The notes below the pieces were generated by a model. The model searched no databases. It was not told where the DNA came from and saw only the letters and a list, made by a program, of their open reading frames with translations. The position numbers were made by a program, and so were the translations under genes. From Bacteroidales bacterium (GTDB lineage: Bacteria; Bacteroidota; Bacteroidia; Bacteroidales; UBA4417): a DNA stretch of 44,669 bases. The stretch lies in contig JADJHD010000028.1 in NCBI GenBank assembly GCA_016707705.1, forward strand, positions 1 through 44,669. The letters run 5' to 3'. This document shows positions 19,114-27,470 of the stretch, in pieces; the stretch's first letter is position 1; every line of letters begins with the position of its first letter.

Positions 19114-20576
19114 CTACCGCCCGACCCTCGTCTGATACTTCCTCTTCCTCAACCTCGCAACAGGAATCATAAGCTGCTCTGCTTATTTGGCCATGGTGCG
19201 GCGGCAAGTAATCCTTTTGTTTCAGGATAATCATCAGCTCCTAATGGTGAGGGGTTTGTTCTTCCCTCTGCTTCAATTAAGTCCGGAGAGGATTTGCCGA
19301 TCTCTCGGTGGAAAACTTCTTCCCTGATCGTTTTGGATGGCCTCAGAGAAGAAACTCTTCAGCAGGAAGGTACCGAATGAGGGTTTGAACATACTTGCTG
19401 TTAGCGACCCTGGAAATGGTCGAGATATCAGGCTCACCTTTTCGGCAATATCTTTAAGGATCATGGGTCTCAGCATAGTCTCATCCCCGTCGAGGAAATA
19501 GTCATACTGATACTCATAATGGTTTTCATGGTAACGTAAAGGTGTTCCTGCCACGCGTTTATGGCACCACGAACCACTTTGCAGAATCAATTTTCTGCTT
19601 GATGAACACGATGGCATCCCCTCGTCCGCTATTATTCTTCTTACCGTTCTCATCGTAAGATTCCAGCATGTCAGTATAGGTGCGGCTCAGTCGAAGCTCA
19701 GGCATATTACGCTGATTCAGCGTAAGTTCCAGTTCTTCATCTTATTGGTATCGATAAAAATCAGGGACCACGTAATGATTGACCCTGCTCGAATCACTCA
19801 TTGAGTTACCGGGCTTTGGATTGAGGTGTAGGATGACATTAATGGCATCACGAACTCTTCTTGCATGGCTGCGCTTCAGATCTTATCATAGTGTTTCTGG
19901 ATAAACTCCAAAATAGCGATCCGAAGATATGGGAAGCAAAACAACACCTCGGCGTTGGTTCCAGCCTCAACTGAAGGATCAGGCATTCCTGAAGATTGCG
20001 TGCTGCTACTCCTGCAGGATCTAGTTCCTGAACAAGTTGAAGCACCTTCTCAATCTCTTCCTTAGTGGTATTGATATTCTGAGTGAAAGCAAGGTCATCC
20101 ACCATCGCATTCAAATCCCTTTGCAGGTATCCGGCAACCGTCGAGGTTGCCAATAATGGTGAGGGCAATGGCCTGGTAGGTGAGGTTAAGCTTCTTCATT
20201 CCCAGCTGAAAGAGATTCTCATGGAAGGTTGTGCCGAAACAAAATGTATTTCCTTCGTTCATCGTCCGGGGATTGATTCCCGCTTCCAGCCTGTAGGCGG
20301 GACCATCGTCCTATCCGATAATCGGTTATATCGATATCATAGTCATCGTCCTTCTGCTTGTCACCGTCCTAATTCTGATCAATGGGATCATCTTGACCTC
20401 GTCTGCTCATTCTCATAGTCTGGCGATATCTCAAGAACGGGATTTTCTTTAAATCTCCTGCTTGATTTCCGCTCGAGCGCCACGATGAATCTGCAAAGCT
20501 TCATCTGCAAAATCCGAGTGAAAGCTCGTGCAGTTTGCTGAAGACGCTGGTTAACACTTGGTTTACTAAGTTCCAT
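19114..20576 (-). CDS. rpoN: RNA polymerase sigma-54 factor RpoN (many frame breaks)
   Basis: Sigma-54, the factor needed by GAFTGA-type activators. About 487 codons from ATG 20576 (MELSKPSVNQRLQQ). Segments in different frames follow the family order. The N-terminal activator-binding region has ILQMKL and KENPVLEI. The core-binding region has LQRDLNAMVDDLAFTQNIN and VQELDPAGVAARNLQECL. The DNA-binding part has HYEYQYDYFLDGDE, MLRPMILKDIAEKV and FGTFLLKSFFSEAIQNDQG. The RpoN box can be rebuilt near 19160-19190 (RRTMAKYREQL) with indels, followed by MIPVARLRKRKY. Roughly ten frame changes interrupt it. Because its neighbours are core genes and asnS is damaged in the same way, sequence error is more likely than decay. 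Confidence 0.85.
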
Positions 20577-20651
20577 GACTATTATCAAGGTAAGCCTGCA
20601 CACCCTAAAAGAGCAAATATGAGTAGGGTGGAGCTTGTTATTCTGTTGTTC

Positions 20652-22050
20652 TAAAACTCTGCATTCAGCGGTGTTCTTGGGAAAGGGATCATCCCCGATG
20701 TTGGCCATACCGGGTCACAAACAGGATCAATCTCTCAAAACCGAGTCCGAAACCGCTATGTGGAGCTGTTCCGAATTTGCGGGTCTCAAGGTACCACCAC
20801 ATATCTTTTTCAGGAATTCCCAGTTCATGGATTCTGTTCAGAAGGGTTTCATAATCTTCCTCACGCTGGGAACCTCAATGATTTCACCAATCCCTTCGGA
20901 AGAGCACATCCATCGCCCTGACGGTTTTGCCGTCCTCGTTCCTGCTTCATATAGAAAGCCTTGATGCTCTTCGGGTAGTTGGTGAGGATAACCGGTTTGT
21001 TGAACTGCTTCTCAACCAGATAACGTTCGTGCTCTGATTGCAGGTCAACTCCCCCATGCTACCAGAATTCAAATTTTGTCCGGAAGCCAGCAGAATATCG
21101 ATGGCTTCGGTATAGCTTAAACGCTGAAGTCATTGTCACTACCATATTCAGGCGGGCAAAGAGTTCCTCGTCGTACATTTTCTGAAGGAATTCAAGATCG
21201 GAATAGCAGTTATCAAGGGCAAACGAATCAGGTACTTGAGGAAATCCTCTGCCAGATCCATATTATCCTTGATATCATAGAATGCCATTTCAGGCTCAAT
21301 CATCCAGAATTCGGCAAGATGGCGTGGGGTATTGCTGTTTTCAGCCCTGAAAGTAGGACCAAAGGTGTAAATCTCCGATAACGCCATCGCTCCAAGCTCA
21401 CCTTCCAGCTGACCGGAAACGGTAAGATTGGTGCTTTCCGAAGAAATCCTCGGCTTAATTAATTTCACCATGCTCCGGTGCGTGGCGGATTTTCCATATC
21501 GAGGGTTGTTACCCCTGAACATAGCTCCTGCAACCTTCGGCATCAGAACCGGTAATGATTGGAGTATGCAGATAATAGAAACCCCGTCGTTGAAATATTT
21601 GTGAATGGCAAAATGCCATATGGTGACGAATGCGAATACTGCTCCGAAGGCATTTGTCCTGGGACGCAGATGGGCTATCTCCCCGGAAAATTCAAGAGTG
21701 TGACCCTTCTTCTGAAGTGGGTAAAGTTCAGCATCTGCTGTTCCATAGACCTCAATGCTGGTGCTGTGGATTTCTACAGACTGTCCAGAACCGGGAGATT
21801 CAACCAATGTGCCGTCAACAGAGATGCAGGCACCTGTGGTGATCAGCTTAAGTGTCTCTTCATCGAAGTTGGCCAAATCAACAACCTGTATGCTGTGTAT
21901 AACTGAACCGTCGTTACCGGCAATGAATGCAACGTTCTTATTTCCCCTCTTTGTACGTACCCATCCTTTGATATTCAATGCATTACCTATCCCAATACGG
22001 GCAGGATCCTTAAATATTTCAGCAATTTTAGTTCTTTTCGTGGATGTCAT
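20652..22050 (-). CDS. asnS: Asparaginyl-tRNA synthetase (many frame breaks)
   Basis: Charges tRNA-Asn; 466 codons, the family's usual size. ATG at 22050 (MTSTKRTKIAEIFKDPARIG). The N-terminal OB-fold is readable (LNIKGWVRTKRGNKNVAFI and DGSVIHSIQVV). The class II core shows TNLTVSGQLEGELGAMALS, IYTFGPTFRAENSNTPRHLA (motif 2) and EFWMIEPEMAFYDIKDN. The C-terminal motif 3 region can be rebuilt from frames near 20740-20660 (FERLILFVTG-like, then MIPFPRTPLNAEF) with TAG at 20652. Breaks occur near 21640, 21580, 21520, 21210 and repeatedly in 20700-21150. A gene of this importance should be intact, which argues for sequencing errors. Confidence 0.9.
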
Positions 22051-22098
22051 AAAATACTCATTATTAATGTGTTGAGCTTATAAAAATTTGATGAGGGG

Positions 22099-22106
22099 CA
22101 AAGTTA
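22099..22106 (-). promoter_or_regulatory. Bacteroidota -7 element (TAACTTTG) before asnS
   Basis: Exact TAnnTTTG, 49 bp upstream of the asnS ATG on the minus strand. The rest of the 457-bp divergent gap to aroF (22051-22507) shows no gene. A weak stem AAACAGG/CCTGTTT lies near 22213-22242. Confidence 0.45.
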
Positions 22107-22507
22107 AAAAAAAATGTGACTGTTAGCTCAAGCACGTTTTAAACCTGTTATCCTTCTCGTCCTTCACATTGTTTTGAATCAGGGGACAAATAGCTGGCTA
22201 ACAGATTAAAAAAACAGGCAGCAATGTAAATGCAACCTGTTTATTTAAAGGTTTATTAACGATTAGACTAAAAGTAATTGATGGCTGTGCTAATCTAAAG
22301 CAGATTTCTGCAACTGATACTTAATGAATGCTAGTTGTATTTTGGTTCTGAAATATTTAGGTTTTTTTCTATCAGAATCTTGTTTTATCGATTTCAGGAA
22401 AATCAATCGAAATGATATGAGATTAGATTCAGATATACCATGTTATGCCGCGCAGATGTTTTCCGAAACTGGAATAGAATCGGTATAAATGCTAATTTTA
22501 CACCTTC

Positions 22508-23617
22508 ATGACAGCTAAAGGTATGGATATTCTCCCACTTCATAAATGGCTTCCGGCAAAGCAACTGCCACTGGTGATCAGTGGACCGTGCAGTGCTGAG
22601 AGCAGGGAGCAGGTGTTGGCTACTGCGAGGCAGCTTGCTATGATTCCCCAGGTGAAGGTGTTCAGGGCTGGCATCTGGAAACCCCGTACTCGTCCTTCAA
22701 AGTTTGAAGGGGTCGGGAATGAAGGCTTGAAGTGGCTGCAGGATGTAAAGGCGGAAACGGGACTTCTCACTACTGTTGAAGTTGCAAAGCCCGAGCATAT
22801 TGAAGCTGCTCTACATGCAGGAATTGATATTCTCTGGATTGGTGCCCGTACCGTGGTAAATCCTTTCTCTGTTCAGGAACTTGCAGAGGTTCTGAAAGGC
22901 ATCGATATCCCGGTGATGGTTAAAAATCCCCTGAACCCGGATGTGAAGCTGTGGCTTGGAGCACTGGAAAGGCTTAATGCAAGCGGAATCACTCGTCTGG
23001 TAGCGATTCACAGGGGCTTCTACTATTACAAGCACTCCATTTACCGTAATCAGCCGATGTGGGAAATCCCTATTGAGATGCAATGGCAATACCCTCAGCT
23101 TCCCATTATCTGCGACCCCAGCCATATCAGTGGTCGCCGCGATCTCTTGCAGGGTATCTCGCAGAAAGCTCTTGATCTTGGAATGGCCGGATTAATGATT
23201 GAATCGCATATTCAGCCGGAAGAAGCTTTAACGGATGCAGATCAGCAGATAACACCTTCAGTGCTTGCTGAAATGCTGAAAAACCTGCATGTCCGTCAGT
23301 TTTCAGGAAACAAGGAATTCCAGACTAAACTGGAGCATCTCAGGCATGAAATTGATAAGATGGACGCCGAACTAATCGATATTCTGGCAAAAAGAATGAA
23401 TATCGTTGAAGAAATTGGCCAATACAAAAAGGATAACAATATCACAGTTCTTCAAATCCGCCGCTGGAGTGAAATCATCTACGACCGGCTAAATCTTGGC
23501 GAAAAAGCGGGTTTGCAAAAGGATTTCCTGCTCCGAATGCTGCAGCTCGTGCATAAGGAATCCATCCGCCGTCAGGAGAATATCATGGGACAAACCGATG
23601 ATGAGGAAAATTCTTAG
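22508..23617 (+). CDS. aroF: Bifunctional DAHP synthase / type II chorismate mutase
   Basis: 369 residues, intact. Residues about 18-260 form the KDPG/DAHP-type TIM barrel that condenses phosphoenolpyruvate with erythrose 4-phosphate, the first step of the shikimate pathway. Visible motifs are VISGPCSAESREQ, FRAGIWKPRTRPSKFEGVG, ILWIGARTVVNPFSVQ, VMVKNPLNPD and ICDPSHISGRRDLL. Residues about 275-360 are a helical AroQ-type chorismate mutase (LRHEIDKMDAELIDILAKRM, YKKDNNITVLQIRRWSEII). The fusion is standard in Bacteroidota and leads towards phenylalanine/tyrosine. A near-consensus -7 element (TAATTTTA) lies at 22493-22500, just before the ATG. The 3' end is 9 bp from the convergent corA. Confidence 0.93.
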   Translation: MTAKGMDILPLHKWLPAKQLPLVISGPCSAESREQVLATARQLAMIPQVKVFRAGIWKPRTRPSKFEGVGNEGLKWLQDVKAETGLLTTVEVAKPEHIEAALHAGIDILWIGARTVVNPFSVQELAEVLKGIDIPVMVKNPLNPDVKLWLGALERLNASGITRLVAIHRGFYYYKHSIYRNQPMWEIPIEMQWQYPQLPIICDPSHISGRRDLLQGISQKALDLGMAGLMIESHIQPEEALTDADQQITPSVLAEMLKNLHVRQFSGNKEFQTKLEHLRHEIDKMDAELIDILAKRMNIVEEIGQYKKDNNITVLQIRRWSEIIYDRLNLGEKAGLQKDFLLRMLQLVHKESIRRQENIMGQTDDEENS

Positions 23618-23626
23618 CTTCTGAAA

Positions 23627-24535
23627 TTACATCCAGTTTTTTCGCTTGAACAGGAAAATGAAGCCTGCTGTAATCAGAAGCATCGCTACCATTAGTCCCC
23701 AGAATAATTCATGCGATTTCCCAAAAGGAAGCTCCACATTCATTCCATAAAGACTCGCTATAAAGGTGAGCGGGAGCAGAATAGACGAAATCAGGGTGAG
23801 TGTTTTCATGATTTCGTTACTGCGATTGGTCTGCAGCGAATCGAAGGTTTTGGATAAGCCCTCAATGAGTTCTTCATAATCCTCGATCATATCCCACATT
23901 TTCTGGTAGTAGTCGAGGATATTGCCCCAGTATTCTTCCATGCTTTCGGCAAATCCTTCAATAGCGCCGCTTTCAAATTTCTGGAAGAGCCTGAGCTGAG
24001 GTTTGAAGATTGTATTCAGCAGAATAATATTCCTTCGGGTGAGAGAAATTCGCTCGATGGTTTTCTCTGCCTTTTTATTGAAAAGATCCCTATTAATAAG
24101 TTCCACCTCTATTCCCAGCTTGCTGATCAGCGACAAAGTCTCCTGCATCAGCTTTTCCAGGATTTTATAGAGAAGGGAGTCGGAAGTTCCTGCCTGAAGA
24201 ATTTCGTAAGGGTCTTTATGATCCTTTGCACTATCGAACAGACTGCTCACCACCCAATGTGGCTTACCGATGGTAATGACATAATCCTCACCCCAGAAGA
24301 TTTTCACTTCCTTGGTTTTTAGGAATCTGTTCCATCGGTCGTAAGAGGGGAAATGGAGGATAAGAAAGTAATAATCGTCGTAGATATCGATCTTAGGGCG
24401 TTGATTCACACTTCTACAGTCTTCAATGTCGAGGGGGTGGAAGTGGAAGTTGTCTTTCAGGAAGTCCAGGTCCTCATCGGTAGGGTCCTGGATATTATGC
24501 CACCGCAAGGTGCCGATTTTAATGGTCTGAATCAT
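23627..24535 (-). CDS. corA: CorA-family magnesium/divalent cation transporter
   Basis: 302 residues, intact. A long cytoplasmic alpha/beta and helical domain (residues 1-240, including the charged stalk around RRNIILLNTIFKPQLRLF) is followed by two C-terminal membrane segments (ISSILLPLTFIASLYGMN and LFWGLMVAMLLITAGFIFLF). The YGMN signature at the end of the first segment is the CorA selectivity filter. The C-terminus is basic (KRKNWM), as in the family. It works as a homopentamer in the inner membrane. It is convergent with aroF and transcribed from its own promoter at 24608-24615. Confidence 0.93.
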   Translation of the reverse strand: MIQTIKIGTLRWHNIQDPTDEDLDFLKDNFHFHPLDIEDCRSVNQRPKIDIYDDYYFLILHFPSYDRWNRFLKTKEVKIFWGEDYVITIGKPHWVVSSLFDSAKDHKDPYEILQAGTSDSLLYKILEKLMQETLSLISKLGIEVELINRDLFNKKAEKTIERISLTRRNIILLNTIFKPQLRLFQKFESGAIEGFAESMEEYWGNILDYYQKMWDMIEDYEELIEGLSKTFDSLQTNRSNEIMKTLTLISSILLPLTFIASLYGMNVELPFGKSHELFWGLMVAMLLITAGFIFLFKRKNWM

Positions 24536-24607
24536 AGGAATAGCCCCGTATTTGATCGTATGTACTAAGATGTCTACATCCCTTTATGGAATTTTTGATT
24601 TGATGGG

Positions 24608-24615
24608 CAAAAGTA
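24608..24615 (-). promoter_or_regulatory. Bacteroidota -7 element (TACTTTTG) before corA
   Basis: Exact TAnnTTTG on the minus strand, about 72 bp before the corA ATG. Confidence 0.45.
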
Positions 24616-24709
24616 CGGTTTTTTGCCGGGATACAGCCCAGTGTAATGGATTATTTAACGTTTTGGGGTAATGTGCTGAGATAATGGGTGGTTGAGTGGA
24701 GGGATTGAG

Positions 24710-24845
24710 ATATAAGATAAAAGGAGAAAGACAAAAGACAAAAGTAGGCGCAGCGAAGCGGAGTCCGCCAGCTGGCGGAAAAAAGACAAAAGACAAAAGG
24801 GGAAAGATAAAGGGGAAAGACAAAAGACAAAAGGGAAAGACCAAA
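24710..24845. repeat. Purine-rich AAAGACAAAAG low-complexity repeat
   Basis: AAAGACAAAAGACAAAAG-type units repeat around an embedded REP-like palindrome. Open frames here are Lys/Arg low-complexity and not genes. Confidence 0.65.
24748..24779 (-). repeat. 32-nt REP-like element, copy A
   Basis: Palindrome TCCGCCAGCTGGCGGA (24764-24779) followed on the minus strand by CTCCGCTTCGCTGCGC. The same 32-nt unit, with one base changed in the palindrome centre, occurs at 27436-27467 in the opposite orientation. Confidence 0.75.
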
Positions 24846-24934
24846 AGGACATCCGACAACTCACGGGAAATTTCTATAATAATCGATTTATTTGGTTTTC
24901 AGGTTCTCGGGGAGGATTCCCTGCAGATTAAAAG

Positions 24935-25042
24935 GGTTCTCGCAGATTTTCGCTGATAAAGAGCAGATATTCGCAGATAAGTTTGCTGGGAGAAGATCTG
25001 CGTAAATCTGCCTGATAAATCTGCGGTAAATCAGCGAGAACC
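24935..25042. repeat. Long imperfect inverted repeat (about 108 bp)
   Basis: The left end GGTTCTCGCAGATTT and right end AAATCAGCGAGAACC pair as the outer stem. Inner blocks GCAGATATTCGCAGAT and ATCTGCGTAAATCTGC continue the pairing with mismatches. The left arm contains the 26-nt repeat also found at 18541. No coding potential. Confidence 0.65.
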
Positions 25043-25087
25043 ATTTTTGCCTCTAAAGTCAAGTTCTCCATTGAACAAGGATTCTTT

Positions 25088-25271
25088 GACTATCGCCTGA
25101 CTATCGTCTGACTATCGCCTGACTATCGCCTGACTATTGTCTGACTATCTGACTATCACCTGACCATCGTCTGACTATTGTCTGACTATCGCCCATTATT
25201 GTCCGACCATCGTCTTACTATCGCCTGCTGATTTTGTCGACTATCGTCTGACCATCGCCTGACCATTGTCC
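25088..25271. repeat. 11-nt tandem repeat array (GACTATCGYCT), about 16 units
   Basis: Units of GACTATCGCCT / GACTATCGTCT / GACTATTGTCT / GACCATCGTCT follow one another with an 11-nt period and few indels. There are no spacers between units. It lies just beyond the fumC terminator. Confidence 0.8.
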
Positions 25272-25274
25272 CAC

Positions 25275-25306
25275 AAAAAACCCGGTCGCAGAGAACTACA
25301 ACCGGG
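25275..25306 (-). terminator. Rho-independent terminator of fumC
   Basis: Stem CCCGGT/ACCGGG with a 14-nt loop, followed on the minus strand by six T (25280-25275), 25 bp after the fumC stop. Confidence 0.8.
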
Positions 25307-25330
25307 CAGAGTCTTTTTTCTGACAGATTA

Positions 25331-26716
25331 TCAGATCATTTTCTTGGGATCTACCCATTCGGTGAACTGGGCATCAGTGAGCAATCCAAGCTCCATGGCA
25401 GCTTCACGAAGAGTTGTGCCTTCGTGATGGGCTTTCTTGGCAATCTTGGCTGCATTCTCATATCCTATATGGGTATTGAGTGCAGTTACCAGCATCAGTG
25501 AATTCTCGAGATGGTTGGCAATGTTTCTTTCAATGGCTTCAATTCCAACAGCACAATGATCGTTGAAGGAGACGCAACCGTCGCCAATCAATCGGGCAGC
25601 CTGAAGGAAATTATAGATCATCACCGGCTTGAAGACATTCAGCTGGAAATGGCCGTGAGTCCCTGCAACGGTAATGGCAGCATCGCAGCCAATAACCTGT
25701 GCGCAAACCATGGAGAGTGATTCGTTCTGGGTTGGGTTCACCTTTCCGGGCATGATGCTGGAACCTGGTTCATTTTCCGGGAGGTGCAGTTCTCCAATTC
25801 CACAACGTGGACCGGAAGCCAGCAGGCGGATATTATTGGCAATATGCATCAGGCTAACTGCCAGTGTCTTCAAAGCACCTGATGCTTCCACGATTGCATC
25901 ATGGGCAGAGAGGGACTCAAATTTATTCTCAGCGGTAACGAATGGATATCCTGTGAGGCCGGCAATCTTTTTAGCTACCAGGTCAGCATAGCCTTTTGGA
26001 GCGTTGATTCCGGTTCCAACAGCAGTTCCACCCAATGCCAGCTCTGAAAGATGGGGGAGGGTGTTTTTCAATGCCCTGATTCCATGATCCAGCTGCGAAA
26101 CATAACCTGAGAATTCCTGTCCGAGTGTTAGAGGTGTAGCATCCATAAGGTGCGTCCGACCAATCTTCACATACTTTGCGAAATCCTCTGCCTTGCTTGC
26201 CAGAGTGTTTCTTAGAATCTGCACCCCGGGAATTGTAGTTTCCACAACCATTTTATAAGCTGCAATGCTCATGGCTGTAGGAAAAGTATCGTTGCTGCTC
26301 TGAGATTTGTTTACATCATCATTAGGGTGCAGCGGACTCTTGCCTTCACCTAAAACTCCTCCGGCAATGACATGTGCCCTGTTGCTAACCACTTCGTTCA
26401 CATTCATATTGCTTTGAGTGCCGGAACCAGTCTGCCAGATTACCAAAGGAAACTGATCATCAAGTTTGCCTTCATAGATCTCATCACAGACTTTACCAAT
26501 CAGATCACATTTTTCAGCCGGAAGAACTCCAAGGTCCATATTAGTCATGGCGGCTGCCTTTTTCAAGATTGCAAAGGCACGGATTACCTCCTTCGGCATG
26601 CTTCCCTCAGGCCCAACCTTGAAATTGCCTCTTGAACGTTCTGTTTGTGCTCCCCAATATTTGTCGGCCGGAACTTCCACCGGACCCATGGTGTCTTTTT
26701 CGATACGGGTTTTCAT
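25331..26716 (-). CDS. fumC: Class II fumarate hydratase
   Basis: 461 residues, intact, normal length for the iron-independent, tetrameric fumarase of the TCA cycle (fumarate to L-malate). Visible are the N-terminal DTMGPVEVPADKYWGAQT, the TGSGTQSNMNVNEV and QSSNDTFPTAM regions, GRTHLMDATPLTLGQE with the catalytic His/Thr segment, the signature GSSIMPGKVNP, and FELN-like HFQLNVFKPVMIYN. It stands alone on the minus strand with its own terminator. Malate made here could feed mdh and maeB further along the window. Confidence 0.95.
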   Translation of the reverse strand: MKTRIEKDTMGPVEVPADKYWGAQTERSRGNFKVGPEGSMPKEVIRAFAILKKAAAMTNMDLGVLPAEKCDLIGKVCDEIYEGKLDDQFPLVIWQTGSGTQSNMNVNEVVSNRAHVIAGGVLGEGKSPLHPNDDVNKSQSSNDTFPTAMSIAAYKMVVETTIPGVQILRNTLASKAEDFAKYVKIGRTHLMDATPLTLGQEFSGYVSQLDHGIRALKNTLPHLSELALGGTAVGTGINAPKGYADLVAKKIAGLTGYPFVTAENKFESLSAHDAIVEASGALKTLAVSLMHIANNIRLLASGPRCGIGELHLPENEPGSSIMPGKVNPTQNESLSMVCAQVIGCDAAITVAGTHGHFQLNVFKPVMIYNFLQAARLIGDGCVSFNDHCAVGIEAIERNIANHLENSLMLVTALNTHIGYENAAKIAKKAHHEGTTLREAAMELGLLTDAQFTEWVDPKKMI

Positions 26717-26837
26717 TGCTGTTTTGATTGAGGTTGTGTTTTATGTGGTTAAGATAAGCAATTATAAGAGTAATTGTATGCTGCGAAGTCTCTTGCGATA
26801 GTTTGACTCATAATTGACTATCTCTAATCTTCTCTTT

Positions 26838-27185
26838 CTACTTTTTGAAAAGCTTGTCGATTTCTTCTAATGGCTGTCCGAGAATTGCTTTATATTCTTT
26901 AACAATAATCGGCCTTTGAATGAGTTTAGGGTTTTCCAACAAAATCCTGACCCACTCATCGTTGGTAAAATTCTTCCCCTTAAACTTTTCCTTGAAAACA
27001 TCTTCCTGTGTCCTGACCAGTTCCTTGGCGGGAATATTAAGCTTGACAAGTATATCTTCCAGTACTTCTTTTGTCAGTGGATTTTTCAGGTATTCAACAA
27101 TGGTGAATTCCTGTCCTTTTGCCTTTAGGTATTCAAGGCCCTCCCTTGATTTGCGGCACTTTGGATTATGATAAATGGTTATCAT
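26838..27185 (-). CDS. ArsC/Spx-family thioredoxin-fold protein
   Basis: 115 residues, intact: MITIYHNPKCRKSREGLEYL begins with the thioredoxin-fold strand and a CxxS-type site (KCRKS). IVEYLKNPLT and the conserved RPIIVKEYKAILGQP segment (RPI/V loop) identify the ArsC/YffB/Spx superfamily. Only the single N-terminal cysteine is present, which fits ArsC-like reductases that use glutaredoxin or glutathione, or proteins of the YffB type. An arsenate function is not established and no ars operon surrounds it. Confidence 0.88.
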   Translation of the reverse strand: MITIYHNPKCRKSREGLEYLKAKGQEFTIVEYLKNPLTKEVLEDILVKLNIPAKELVRTQEDVFKEKFKGKNFTNDEWVRILLENPKLIQRPIIVKEYKAILGQPLEEIDKLFKK

Positions 27186-27344
27186 TGTTTGGAAGGTATT
27201 GGTTGTTAGTTGTTAGTGTTCAAGGTTCGGAGATCAAGGTTTTCAAGGGGGTCGAATGTACAGGTAGCAAAGAATAGAACACTGATGACGCGGATGAAAC
27301 TGATTTACACAGATTGAGCTTTTCAAAATTTCCGTTAATTCTCA

Positions 27345-27360
27345 TCCGCCAGCCAGCGGA
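27345..27360. repeat. REP-like palindrome TCCGCCAGCCAGCGGA
   Basis: Near-perfect palindrome of the dispersed family, in the non-coding gap 27186-27470 upstream of the ArsC-like gene and downstream of prfB. Confidence 0.6.
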
Positions 27361-27435
27361 CAGATTTTCACGGATTAATCATTTCATAAACTTCTAATTT
27401 TCAAAATGCCGAATTACCGAATTATCAAATTATCA

Positions 27436-27467
27436 TCCGCCAGCCGGCGGACTCCGCTTCGCTGCGC
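27436..27467 (+). repeat. 32-nt REP-like element, copy B
   Basis: Palindrome TCCGCCAGCCGGCGGA followed by CTCCGCTTCGCTGCGC, 3 bp beyond the prfB stop. Almost identical to copy A at 24748-24779 in opposite orientation. Confidence 0.75.
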
Positions 27468-27470
27468 ATC

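Noticed and set aside
19273..21906. Plus-strand open frames opposite rpoN and asnS
   Set aside because: They are antisense shadows of the damaged minus-strand genes, whose motifs are recognisable.
24584..24956. Open frames in the AAAGACAAAAG repeat
   Set aside because: Composition-driven Lys/Arg or Phe/Leu/Pro translations, overlapping dispersed repeats.
25088..25271. CRISPR array
   Set aside because: The unit is 11 nt and contiguous with no unique spacers, and no cas genes are present.
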